Source of the DNA: Azolla pinnata | Taxonomy: Eukaryota; Streptophyta; Polypodiopsida; Salviniales; Salviniaceae | Length of the DNA stretch: 28,929 nucleotides | Direction of reading: 5' to 3' | NCBI GenBank assembly: GCA_037176905.1 | Contig: JBBBWG010022779.1 | Location: 46,358-75,286, forward strand | Shown here: positions 9,015 through 20,154 of the stretch, piece by piece | How the letters are laid out: the number at the start of each line of letters is the position of its first letter | Position numbering within the stretch: the first letter of the stretch is position 1 | The notes under the pieces: model-generated | Seen by the model: only the letters and a program-made list of their open reading frames with translations | The model's database searches: none | What the model was told of the DNA's origin: nothing | Translations under genes and position numbers: made by a program

Positions 9015-9982
9015 GTAAGCTTCTCTCAGTTTTTTGCTAGGTTTCTTGGTACCGCTTCACCATTGCATTCTAAAGAAACTTCCTTCCTTTGGAGCTCACA
9101 GAATTTTGATCGTTGCCTTATGCATCTCATATGATTCCTGTGACCACAAAGCACAGCTTGGCTTTTCTAGTTGGATGCAACAGAAGGTATTAATTGCACA
9201 GAGGATTGATGGAGATGGTCACTAGTGCTATCCGGAACTGTTATTTACATGCCTCGTGCACCTTTATTCTTCTTGAAAGACAGCCAACATGGTGAGGGGT
9301 TCTATTTCATCAAAGCTCATTTTATATCCCATAAACAAGATGACAAATCCTCCTCATATAGACAGCTTTTGTTTCGTGTATATATATACTATGTATCTAT
9401 GTATGCAGAGAATCCTTGTACGATGGCCCTGTCATATTCCACCATGTTTTCTGCAATGTTCCCGATGGCCTCATTAGCTGACCACAAGAAATTCATCTTT
9501 ATTTGGAGATATTTGGTCAGGTTCCATCCAATTCGCTAGTTCAATCCACTTTTTATCCCTAATATCTATGAGATTGTGGAACTGCAAGCTCACGCACAAC
9601 CAACCTCATATACATACATATATAGACACACACACAGACACATATTTAAGCACAATAGGTGCAGTTACTACATATTCTGTAAATAGCATAGAATTAGAAT
9701 CTGTTCCTATTCGTGGACTCTTGAAGACAATCGTAAGGAGGAACAAACAACCATCATGCCGACGAGAGGCAGATAAAACTGCGATAGCAATCTGATCCTA
9801 TTCATTGTACTAGATATAAACTCAAAATTCCCAGAGTTATAATCTGTTCCTATTCATTGGACACTCGAGTACAATCACAGGGAGGAGCAAGAAAACATCA
9901 TCCAGATGAGAGGCAGATAAGCCTGCTATCCCGTCATCGTATTGATTGTATTGGACATAACCTCGAAATTCCTTGCATTTTC
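9015..9982 (+). other. Leader or first-intron region of the SPA gene
   Basis: AT-rich sequence without a recognisable gene. It contains CA and TA simple repeats near 9600-9645 and the 143-bp duplication annotated separately. Depending on the true splice pattern it is intron, 5' untranslated sequence or both. The in-frame stop nearest the main exon is TAG at 9785. Confidence 0.5.
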
Positions 9983-9984
9983 AT
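9699..9984. repeat. Diverged tandem duplication, two copies of about 143 bp
   Basis: Copy 1 (9699-9841) and copy 2 (9842-9984) start with ATCTGTTCCTATTC and share ordered blocks: GACAATC/TACAATC, GGAGGAACAA/GGAGGAGCAA, GAGAGGCAGATAA, CTAGATATAAACTC/TTGGACATAACCTC, AAATTCC. The second copy ends at the candidate start ATG at 9983. The copies differ by many substitutions, so the event is old. Confidence 0.8.
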
Positions 9985-12900
9985 GACAAATCACGTGACA
10001 CAGCCTCCAGAGATGGAGAAGGGTGGCTTCACTTTCGAAGGTGGTGTTGAAGAAAAGGGGAAACTTATCTTACAGCAAGAATTGTTATCACCAGATACAG
10101 CAAATGCTCCTCCATCAATTACAGGAGTGAATCTAGTTAGGCAGCCAGGTAGCGATGGAAATAGGTATCGAGAGCAGAACCCCAGTATTTCTCTCAGGAA
10201 GTGGCTTAGCAATCCGGATAGGGTGATAGACACGGTTGAAAACATTCACATTTTCAAGCAAATTGCTGAGTTTGTCGAGCTTGCCCACTCGCAGGGGGTT
10301 GTCCTGCGGAATATCCGCCCTTCCTCCTTCCTCCTGTCTTCTTTGAACCAAGTCTCAATCATAGAATCAGCCAGTTCAGAAAGCACAAGTACAAGCTCAA
10401 GATCATCAGAAGAGTCAACTGGCAGAGATGCAATGGTATCGGCCACACCGGCAGCAAGGAATGAGCAGATTGGATCAGCAACAAGAAAGGAAAAAGAATC
10501 ACAACATGACTCAGTTGGCAACACACATCAAAAGGGCAACACTGCATGTGAGATAGAAGTAACATATACAGATAAACAAGAAAGCACGGATGTAAATGCT
10601 ACGAATGAGGGAAATGGGAAACCCATTATGGATGATACTGTGGACTCTTATCGTCCAATTACAGATGTTACTTCCGAGTTTCAGGAGAAGCAGGGAAAAG
10701 ATGAAGGAGACAAATCTTCTGCCTCTTGCTCAGATGGAAGCTGTAAACTGAAGGGTGTAAAATTTCCCTTGAAGCAGATACTCTCGATGGAGCTAATATG
10801 GTACAAAAGCCCTGAGGAGCTGATGGGAATGACCACAGGTTTTTCATCAGATATTTACAGCCTGGGAGTGCTTTTCTTTGAGGTAGTTGAATATGAAAAT
10901 TTCCTCTCCAACTTGTCTTTTATTTGGATTCCTTAGAAATACTCTCTTTCCACATTTTTTAGCCTCAAATCTGCAACTTTGGTTGCAGTTGTTCTTTAGC
11001 TATGGATCTGAAGGAGAATGGTCTAAAGCTATGTCCGAGCTGCGTTATCGCCTCCTTCCTCCCAAGTTTCTCTTTGAACATCCAAAAGAGGCATCATTCT
11101 GCCTTCTACTGCTACATCCAAATCCAAATGACAGGCCAGGAGCCAGGTCCATCCACAGATCTATGAAGTTCTTATTTGTTTTTAATATTTATTACTTTAT
11201 GGTGCTTGTAAATTTTCTACACACACATCATTAACTCTCTTCTCTTGTTCTAATAGGCATTGTACACACATTTTTATACAGCTATTATTTCTAGAAATAT
11301 GGATGCTGAGAAAAAATTCCAAGGAAACGGTTTGCTAAAACATATTGTAGAAACATTTTCAAAGGTAGAGCCAAACTCATAGACAAGACCAATTCAAAGA
11401 TGTAGACAAGCTTGCAGACAAAGTCAATGGTAGAGGCAAAGTCAGATTGAGAGAGAGAGAAAGAGAGAGGATAGTAGAACGCCAATTGATCAACGAAATT
11501 TTCTGAATTTCAAAACCAGAGTCACTTACCCTCGCAATTTTATGTTAAGGAAGCTAAGTTAAATGCTTCTAGGCAAGGAGAATTGGCACCTCGTTAGTAT
11601 AAGTAGACTGGTGCTGTATTTCCTTATTGAAAAGTAATCGAAGAGAAGATTTTAAAGTCCCAAACTAGAAACAGTCTACTTGTTTATTGTCTTATTCTCA
11701 ACTTAACTGTTATTATTTTTTCTGTTCATCACATTGAGAATCCAGTCTTTTGCTTTGTTGACACTTGGTCGTCTGACTGCTGCCATATGAAAGAGCGTGA
11801 GCATGCTCAATATGTTGAACAGCCATCAGTGTATGGTCCATGAGATTTTAGTATATACATTCTAATGAGTGGATGAGATCAAGGACTAATGCTAATAAGA
11901 AGAACATCTCTAATCATATCCTGGTGGCACATTTACAAAATGCTTTCAACTATGACATAGTTTATACCATTCAAGGCGTGATAGATGACTTTAGGAGGAT
12001 CTTTTATTTGACATGGGCCGCAACGTCTAATGCTCCCTTGATGTTGCAGGTCGATGCCTCCGTTGTCCTAAGATTGGGTTAGAGTTTAACTTGTTGGGTT
12101 TCTTGCGGTCATGACTTCTCGGCTTATTTGAGACTTGAGCTTTTTAGCGTGATAATTTTACAGAATAATATGTTAGAAGATTTCATTTTTACTAATGTTT
12201 GATAGAACAAGGATTCAATTATAGGATATGGGTAAAATGTGAGTGCCTGTATAGTAATACCTTCTCGCATTTTCAATGAGCACAACTTTCTTATCATCAA
12301 AACGGTCTCTTCAACAGGGAGATTTTGCATGCAGATGTTTTTGGTGACATAGAGGATAAGTTGGTAGAGCGGGAAGCCATCATGACCCTTGAAAAGGAAG
12401 TAATGGAGACAGACGTGACATTGGACTTTCTACTCCAGATGCAGCAAGAAAAGCATGACACTACTCAGAAGGTTGCTCAAGAACTTGAAATTCTAAACAA
12501 TGACATTAAAGAGGTTGGAATGTGGCAACTTTGTGTCAGAAAGGGTCAGTTGCATGATGAAATATTTCAGCAGCGAAGTCCTGAGGCCAACAACATAGGT
12601 GGAGCAGATTTTGTGAATAAGCAACCTACACAGAAAAGTGATTTTTTTAGTAGAAATGGAAGTTGGGGTAGGAGGCAAGAGTACTTGCTTCAAAAATCTA
12701 CTCAGGTTATAAAAAATTTCCCCATTTTGAAAGAGATTTATGTTTCTATGATTAACAAAAGTAGTCATTCACATACATCATGTAGCAGCCATGTGGGACA
12801 AGATGCAAAAGTACAAAGGTTATGTTTAGAAAAGCCAAATACAGGCAGGGTAATCAGCAAAAATGGAAAGTCTAAAGCCGAGCCGAGTAGCTCAGAAGAT

Positions 12901-15900
12901 CATCTAGGAGTTTTTTTTGAAGATTTGTGCAACTTTATAAGGTACAACAGATTTGAGGTGAAGGCAACACTGCAGTATGGTGACATTTTGAGCACAAAAA
13001 ATATGGTGTGTTCCCTGAGCTTTGATTGTGATGATGACTTCTTTGCGACAGCAGGAGTTTGCAGAAGAATAAAAATATTTGAATGCAATGGATTGCTGGC
13101 TGAATCTGATGGTATGCATTACCCCGTAATTGAGATGACTAGCAGAAGGAAACTGAGTTGTGTTTGCTGGAGCAAATTTCACAGGAATCATTTGGCATCC
13201 AGTGATCTCGCGGGGGCTGTTCATGTTAGTGTTCTCATAGCAGTGGCTCTTATCTGAATAATTCTCTGAATTTCTGAAATTCTAAATCAACTGATGTTTT
13301 TTTACCAGCTATGGGATGTGACAGTTGGGCGATCTATTAAGGCATTTGAAGAACATACCAAATGTGCGTGGTCTGTAGATTTCTGTCATAGTAATCCTCT
13401 AAGGCTAGCAAGCGGAAGTGATGACTTCACTGTGAAACTCTGGAGTATGAACCAGGTTAGTGATCACTACAAATTATAGCTAGAATAACATGAAATGTAA
13501 TTAAAATAAAATGCAGCAAATCTTAGCTTGTACCAGTATTTTAAGATGTAGGAGTTGAATCGGTAAGTGCAGGGTTCTAGCATTGGAACAATCAAGATGA
13601 AAGCAAATATATGCAGTGTAAAGTTTTCTGAAGAATATTCCAATGTACTGGCTTTTGGTTCAGCTGATAGCCAGGTCTATTGTTATGATCTTCGCCACGT
13701 CAGAGTTCCACTTTGCATATTGACTGGCCATCAAAAAGCTGTCTCATTTATCCGGTTTGTGGATGCTAAAACTATTGTATCTGCCTCTACTGATAATACA
13801 CTAAAGCTTTGGGACTTCGCTAGAATGACTACAAAAGCCCAACGGACCACTACAGGGGTTGGATCAAGAAATGATTGTATTAGAACATTCACAGGCCATA
13901 CCAATTTGAAGGTAAATGAATGCCTACAGGCTATACCTAATGTCTATGTATTATCTCTTGTTTTAGTTCATATGCTTGAAACCCCTGTGTATAGACTCTG
14001 ATAGATGTTCTGTTGTAACTCAGAATTTTGTTGGACTCTCAGTTGTAGAGGGGGGTTATATAGCCTGCGGATCAGAAACAAACGAGGTATGTTCTCATAC
14101 TCTTTTATATCCATTCTCACTTTGTTGTTGAGTTTGATTAACAGCAAATTGTACTAGAGTAAGAGAATGGTCACATTGGAAATTTGTTAGGTTTGTCAGT
14201 GATTTGATAATTATAGTGGGTATTATGGATTGAAGGAAATGAAGCTTCACCGATGCCTTAAAACATAGCTACCAAGCTATGATGATCATATTCTTTTAGG
14301 TGTTTTATTTTTGTAGCTCAATGTTGTGGTAATAGCAGCTAAGTTTTCATTGAATTCTGAGAGATGAATGTTTCTAAACATATGTTCTTTTGATTTTGTT
14401 TTTCATTATTGATGTCAAAGAAATAAAAGTTGGAGAACGATACCAAATGATAGCAAATATAACTGAAATGTCGACTATTGTTTATAGATATATATAGGCA
14501 TAGAGAGTCCAGATACACTGATCATGTACATCTTACATCCACTAAAGTAAAGACATTATCCAAATATCTAGGATTAAAGAATTTTAACTCGACTCTATGG
14601 AAAGTCAACAAGAAACATTTTATAAAACATATTGATTGATCAGCGAAATAGGCTAAATTCAGTGATCTTGTGTGTAAGAACGTTGAGGGGATTTATCGTT
14701 CATAAAGTACAGAACCACAAAAAAATCACTACTGTTGTTCTCTTAAATGACATGGATATAATTGCTGTGTATAAATGCTGTACCGCCATTCCATTATGGT
14801 TTGGATTGCCCACCACCTCAAACATGAACAAAGTGGTAAAAAACAAAGAGAGATCCAAACAAGATTGGATATGAATGGACATAGATCAGCATCCTCGTAT
14901 CTATTGGTAGGAGGAATGGCACACTTTTGGATGGTTGATTTATGAACCATACAGGCTATTTATTATGGGAAAGTTCTAACTTCTTCATAGTAACTAGAAA
15001 CAGATAAATATTATATGCGAAATCAGCAGAGCAGTACTTTCTTTGAGAGGGAGGTGCCACTCTCTTCACACAAGCTCATCAACAAAGAACCATCACAACG
15101 TTCTTTAGCTTCATGTTTCCATTGCGTACACAGTTCAATCATGGGCTACACTAGAGAGTTCCAAGCCAAGCAAAAGGTTTACAATAAATCAAGTAATAAC
15201 AATTTGTCTGGGCATGAAGACATATAGGCTTCGCCACTCTTTTCATTTAAAGGTTACAGCTGTGATCCCCTGCCATCAGTGGCTACTTGCCTCTCTTCTG
15301 AGATCTCCCTCCACTGTGGGGGAATGTAATTGAGTTGTGAGTTAAAACATTGTGGCCTCTTAGAAGAGGTTAATATATGTTCCTGGCCATAATGCGGAAT
15401 CCTTTTTGTGTTGTATTTATTACTCTTTGGGAGGCTTGCAGATATTTTAAACTGAGTAAGCAATTTATATTTCTTTTCATAGGGTGACTTAAGTCTATGG
15501 GATGGGGGTCTTGGAGATTATGAATTTACTTAGGATGTTTCTTTCTGTAGGAAGGGCCAGTGACTGAAAGCAGTGATTATATCTAGTTCTATTATCCTTT
15601 TCTTCATACTGCTTCCACTCTGACACTACGACTTTACACTTTTCAAGGAATGCCAACTATTTTCCACTTCATTCGTATCGGCTTGAAATTCAGTTTTGCA
15701 AATAAAATTGTTCTTTTGTAACCACAGTTTGTGATATTTTGGTGTTTATGATGTATCAGGTTTTTGTCTACCACAAATCTCTGCCAATGAGCATGCTTTC
15801 ACATAAATTTGGATATGCTGACCCATTTTCCGGTCAGGAGCTTGATGATAATGGGGGTCAGTTTGTTTCTAGTGTGTGTTGGAGGCGTAAGTCTCAAACA

Positions 15901-15951
15901 TTGGTGGCAGCAAATTCTGTGGGGAACATAAATGTTCTGGAGATGCTGTAG
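9983..15951 (+). CDS. SPA (SUPPRESSOR OF PHYA-105)-family protein, COP1 partner
   Basis: Seven exons: 9983-10882, 10989-11146, 12318-13224, 13309-13455, 13573-13911, 14024-14086 and 15760-15951 (stop TAG), 901 residues. Residues ~70-350 form a kinase-like domain with [22 protein letters not shown] where an active kinase has HRD, then [23 protein letters not shown] and DRPGAREIL; no DFG was seen and the N-lobe is short, as in SPA proteins. A Ser/acidic insert lies at ~130-270. A coiled coil (~354-420, [19 protein letters not shown]) precedes a WD40 propeller (~586-901; [25 protein letters not shown]). SPA proteins act with COP1 and CUL4-DDB1 in the nucleus to ubiquitinate light-response factors such as HY5. 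A start at 8981 is possible (see that entry). Length is nearer SPA3/SPA4-like members than SPA1. Exon 3 is unusually long and may fuse several ancestral exons. Confidence 0.94.
11147..12317 (+). other. SPA intron 2 (1,171 bp)
   Basis: Bounded by donor AG|GTCCAT and acceptor TCAACAG; the flanking exons restore the motif RPGAREIL at phase 2. It is AT-rich. No transposon ends or coding similarity were recognised, although it is far longer than most introns of this gene. Confidence 0.75.
14087..15759 (+). other. SPA intron 6 (1,673 bp)
   Basis: Bounded by donor GAG|GTATGT and acceptor GTATCAG; the splice restores SETNEVFVYHK, conserved at the end of SPA propellers. Short frames inside (for example 14632-14874) show no similarity that I recognise. 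The size suggests an old insertion, but no terminal repeats were found. Confidence 0.75.
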
Positions 15952-16850
15952 TATCCTGATGGATTTGGAAATGGAAGCTTTGAACGATTTGCAAACTTTC
16001 TGCGAGGAATCTACACCTTGAAGAAAAAGGAGGCGCCTATGCATCTAATAAATAATCGAGCTGAGTTCCTCTGGCATTCCAGGCAAGTCACTACCAAAAA
16101 TTGCAAATCCTAGAAACACAGGAATAGAAATACTACATGATAATAAGTGTAAATTTTATTTTTTTGTTCTCACAAGATGGAAACAATTGTTTAAATCGGA
16201 ATGCCTTATGTAAAGTATTGGATCCTTGCTGGATCCTCGAAACAAACTATAGAATGTATACTAACAGTTTACTTATCCTTACAAGAAGCCCTACGGTAAA
16301 AGATTCTCCTCTTGAACTAAGCTCAGTTATTTCTGGAATGAATAGCAATATCATTTCACCTTGATCACCTTGGGAACATCTGTTTTAATGTTGAAAAAAT
16401 GGCTCAGCGTGTGAGGCAAGTAGAGGCATCAGGATATTTGATGCATGGCAAATAAATCTCGTTGATGCGCTTGCAATGATGGGTCTTGCAATTACCATTG
16501 ATCAGCAATCATAGTACACAAAGTGAATTAAAATCTCATCCTGGTTCTTGTTATGAATTTCAAGAGCTTCACAAGTGACTTAATTGCTCTCTAGCTATTA
16601 CATCATTGGCCAACTTAGGCAGAAAACTAAAGTAGTGGATATCGAGGCAATATTAATCTTAAATAGAGAAATCCAGACCCAAATAAGAAAAACCTCCGTA
16701 CTCCAATAATCACTTGGTTAGCCTATTTTACAAAACTGTTTTCTGAACTTCAGATGTCATGCTCAAACTTTGGAGATGTAATGTAAAAATCACATGCAAA
16801 ATTTATGCAAATTTTCATGGTACATTGAAATCACAAAATACGACAAAAAT
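15952..16850. other. Convergent 3' intergenic region between SPA and PAT17
   Basis: It holds the 3' untranslated regions of both genes. AATAAATAA at about 16047 is a plausible polyadenylation signal for SPA. The frame after the SPA stop stays open for 53 codons to TAG at 16111. The rest is AT-rich with no gene seen. Confidence 0.6.
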
Positions 16851-19697
16851 CTATGATTCCTTGTCTTTGCTAGACAAAAGAAATTTCCTGTACCACAATT
16901 TGCTTGCTCGAGGAAAGAAGACCTCAACGAAATTCCCCATAAAACCTTTATGATACACATTTCTTCGTTTAAGTTGTTTAGCCAACAGGGTTGCAGTACC
17001 ACTTTTTCTAGAAAATAATGATATCAGACTGCAGGTGCATTTGAAGTTTTGAGGAGTATCGGCCATGCCTGTCTTGACAATACCAGGATTTTGTAGGGCA
17101 TCATCGTTCACCTGCCTCTTGTAATTCTCCCATTTAACGGTCTATATACATTAGAAACACAATCAAATGTAGGCATATGCATAAGATTTTCATGAGATAC
17201 CTAATACAGTGAACAGAGACGACTGGAGAGATCTGTTACCTCATTTGTTGTTGTGTTGATGGTGATCAGATACAAATGATAGGTTAGAAAACCAATCAAG
17301 AGTAATGATATCATGAACAAGAATACTAGTATTAGCAGCTGCTCACTGTAGAAAGCTGCTAGCCACTGCCATATCAAACAGCTGAGAATGATTGAGACAT
17401 CCAAACCAAAGGTTGACATATCCAACTCATATATTCTCTTCAAGAGTTCTACCTGAATAATATAAGGAAAGAGCTTTCGAAATGAGGGCTCGATTCCGTA
17501 ATATACTGTACACAAACTCAAGCATTTGTGATTAATCTCACACAGCCATTACAGGGAGTATCATAATGTGTCGTAGAGAATAGTAGTCTGAAGAAATGAG
17601 AAGCAGAATCTATCCTAAACTCACATGTCAAAAGCTGAACAAGATTTCGTCGTTTCACTTCTCCTGCTAAGACTGCTCCAATAACAAATGATCCATAGAG
17701 AGTGAGACAGCAATGCCTGCGCACCAGCATGATACCACATAACTTATTCATGGCGAAAGTTTAGAACAGTAATCCCAAATAAGGCAACTATAACTTATTC
17801 ATGGCGAAATCCCAGTAAGAACCCTTCGATTATACAAAGTTTAGGGATAGGGGTGCAGCATTAGGAGATTTCACTATGTTAGAACAGTAAGAATCCATCA
17901 GATTATCTAATGATTGGAAGAAGTAGAATGATTTATGATAGGCCTTCTTTCTACAGAGAAAGTAACAAATCTGCATCAGTCAGAAGAAGGACCCAACTCA
18001 TTATTTGAAATCATGTTAAAGTTGTAAAATCTGTTAACAACATCCAACGTTGAACATGTATATATAACTCTACAAAAAAACAAAGCTTCGCATACCAGAA
18101 AAGAAATATGATGAAAAACCGGAGGTTGTTCTCCCCAATACAGGTGTTCTGTCATTCAAAAGAGTTTATCAATCAATCCCCTTCACATCAAAGTTTTTCT
18201 GCTTTGAAAAATCTGTAATCTCTATGAGGAAATTTAGACAAACCGTCCATCCACAGTGGTGATCAAAGCGAGCAACACAATAACCACAAATGCTGCAGTG
18301 CTTTGATCTTGCTGGCCTAAAACATAAAACCTTAAGTCAAACATCTAGTACGTACGCCTGTTCCAAGTTTACTGGAATCGAGTCTTATATACCTCACCAA
18401 GTTGCAAGTCGGACATGTCTTTTCCTCGTATAAAATTCCATCATACGGATACTTGGCAATATAATCGGATACATTTGCAGCAGTTATTCTCCCGGGATCA
18501 CTAAAGCTTGTGATTAATAACCATACAGCCGCCATAATCACTGCAGAAGTCCCCGCATATCTGCAAGCAATACGAGCTCTCAGAAGTTTTGAACACAGCT
18601 ATGCTGGTTGAAGAGATTTCATTCAGGAATACTTACTTGTGCGCACCTGAGATATAATACCCAGGAATGTACTCAAACGAAGTGGTTACAACCGCATAAT
18701 ATGCCCCGCACAAAATTGCAAAGTAAAATAGCTGGTGATCACACACAAAACATGTGTTAACTGCTGTAGAAATCCGCTCTACGATGATCATATCTAGTTC
18801 CCTTGTAGATTGAAGATTGTAGATTAAACCTATACTATTGAACAAATGCATTAAGCTTCCACAAAATGTCTTTTTTCCTCTTCTGTACCAGCTACGAGAT
18901 AACAAAAAAATGTTTGCAATCAGAATCTTTGGGAAATCCTCGCTAGTTCAAAAAAAAATTAAAAAAATCTTCTGCTTCAACAGGATAAGGTGAGGGAAGT
19001 CAAGCGGCTCTCCTGTGGCTATGCAATCCAAATGCACAATTCTCAGGGAAGAAAACTCAGGTGGCCCCTTTTGCAACAGCCTGATGGGCTCCCCCCCTGC
19101 AGATGAATCAAGAAAAAGCAATCCTATGATCATCGTAAGCCTATGATGATATGCATCATCAACAAATACGCAGGACGAAGTGCTAGCCGTGTGCATAGAG
19201 TTGCAATGCTGATGGGCGGGCGCAGGGTCTTGATTCGCAGTCACTGGCTACCTGCTTTGCCGCACAATCCTAGCTCTAGCGTGTTTCGGGCTGGAGATTC
19301 GGAGCTATAACATGGAAGGTGATGATGATGATGATGATGATGATGCATAAGAAGGAAGCCGCGACCTGCAGAAGAGGGTTGGGGCGTTCACAGCAGTGGT
19401 ACTCGACCGCGGCCACAGCACGGCGCCCTGGATCTCCACAGAGGCACCCGGCGATCTTTCTGATGCATCAATCACCATCATGAGCGGCGGCGGCGGCGCC
19501 ATCATCCATCAGATTCAGTCCGCGGCGGAAAACAAAAGGGGAAACGCGGCTTACTCCAAGAGCTCGAGGCTGCCGCCGGTGCAGCAGAGATGGGCGGAAT
19601 GGAGGAGGGTGCCGTGGAAGATGGGCCAGCCGCCGCAGAAGAAAACGAGGCAGGAGAGGATGAGGGCGGCAGCGTAAGCGATGGTGAGCGGGCCCAT
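16851..19697 (-). CDS. PAT17: DHHC protein S-acyltransferase, PAT17-like
   Basis: Ten exons: 19697-19555, 19459-19366, 18731-18637, 18560-18393, 18316-18244, 18148-18096, 17716-17625, 17505-17453, 17365-17240 and 17141-16851, giving 395 residues. The protein transfers palmitate to cysteines of membrane proteins. The DHHC cysteine-rich domain runs from [10 protein letters not shown] (~158-167) through [18 protein letters not shown] to D185-H-H-C188-GWT; C188 is the expected acyl-carrying residue. TTNE (296-299) matches the conserved TTxE motif, and NVYHKGF in the last exon matches the conserved C-terminal element. Hydrophobic segments occur at ~4-21, ~80-92, ~116-130, ~215-232 and ~265-285. 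The N-terminal phrase [11 protein letters not shown] and [14 protein letters not shown] are typical of the PAT17 branch. The ATG at 19697 was chosen because homologues begin close to this hydrophobic segment; an upstream in-frame ATG exists at 19820. The subfamily name rests on remembered motifs only. Confidence 0.93.
17366..17452 (-). other. In-frame 87-bp intron of PAT17, candidate retained intron
   Basis: Donor CAG|GTAGAA and acceptor ATGGCAG| bound a segment of exactly 29 codons with no stop, in phase 0. If retained it would add [18 protein letters not shown] followed by a hydrophobic stretch between the YIIQ loop and the next membrane segment WLAAFYS. Confidence 0.7.
17717..18095 (-). 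other. PAT17 intron 6 (379 bp)
   Basis: Donor CTG|GTATGC and acceptor GTGCGCAG, phase 2, restoring [12 protein letters not shown]. Nothing else was recognised inside. Part of the sequence, ATAACTTATTCATGGCGAAA, occurs twice near 17739 and 17790. Confidence 0.7.
18732..19365 (-). other. PAT17 intron 2 (634 bp)
   Basis: Donor CTGCAG|GTCGCG and acceptor ATCACCAG restore [14 protein letters not shown]. It contains a (GAT)n run at about 19320-19343. GC content falls sharply from the exon 2 side to the exon 3 side. Confidence 0.7.
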
Positions 19698-19746
19698 CTC
19701 TCTCTCTCTCTCTCTCGCGGATCGGGACGACTGAGGAAGACGATGG

Positions 19747-19784
19747 GGGCGATGGCGATGGCGATGGCGATGGCGATGGCGATG
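19747..19784. repeat. (GCGATG)n hexamer repeat upstream of PAT17
   Basis: Six near-perfect hexamers. On the minus strand they read as alternating His-Arg codons in frame with PAT17. Confidence 0.9.
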
Positions 19785-19919
19785 AAGCCTATGCTGCAGT
19801 TTCAATGTATACAACGGCATTGCAAGTCATTGTACATATACAACCTCTTTATACCTCGCCCATTTGGATATAGATCCATGCTATATCTCTCTCTTTATCT
19901 ATCCATCTTTCCGATTCCC

Positions 19920-20154
19920 AGAGAAGTAGAGCAAAATAGAAGCGGAAACTTCGCTGATACTATCGAGAAGCCGTAGAGAAGTAAAGCAATAGAAGCGAAG
20001 CGAGAAGCCATAGAGAAGTAAAGCAATAGAAGCGAAGCGAGAAGCCATAGAGAAGTAACGCAATAGAAGCGGAAACTTCGCTGATACTATCGAGAAGCCA
20101 TAGAGAAGTAAAGCAATAGAAGCGGAAACTTCGCTGACACCATCGAGAAGCCAT
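19920..20154. repeat. Five-unit tandem repeat with long and short unit classes
   Basis: Units begin AGAGAAGTA and end GAGAAGCCAT or GAGAAGCCGT: 19920-19974 (55 bp), 19975-20011 (37), 20012-20048 (37), 20049-20101 (53) and 20102-20154 (53). The two short units lack the internal segment GGAAACTTCGCTGATACTAT. The array lies about 220-460 bp upstream of the PAT17 ATG. Confidence 0.92.

Noticed and set aside
10383..10790. Insertion disrupting the SPA kinase-like domain
   Set aside because: A Ser-rich, acidic insert between the RPSSF segment and the [10 protein letters not shown] segment is normal in SPA proteins, and the frame is intact throughout.
14632..15463. Short frames in SPA intron 6 as a nested gene or transposon
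   Set aside because: Frames are 60-80 codons, AT-rich and without similarity; no terminal repeats or target-site duplications were found.
18948..19244. 98-codon minus-strand frame inside PAT17 intron 2
   Set aside because: It lies between two well-supported exons joined in phase (NPLLQ to LFYFAI) and shows no family similarity.
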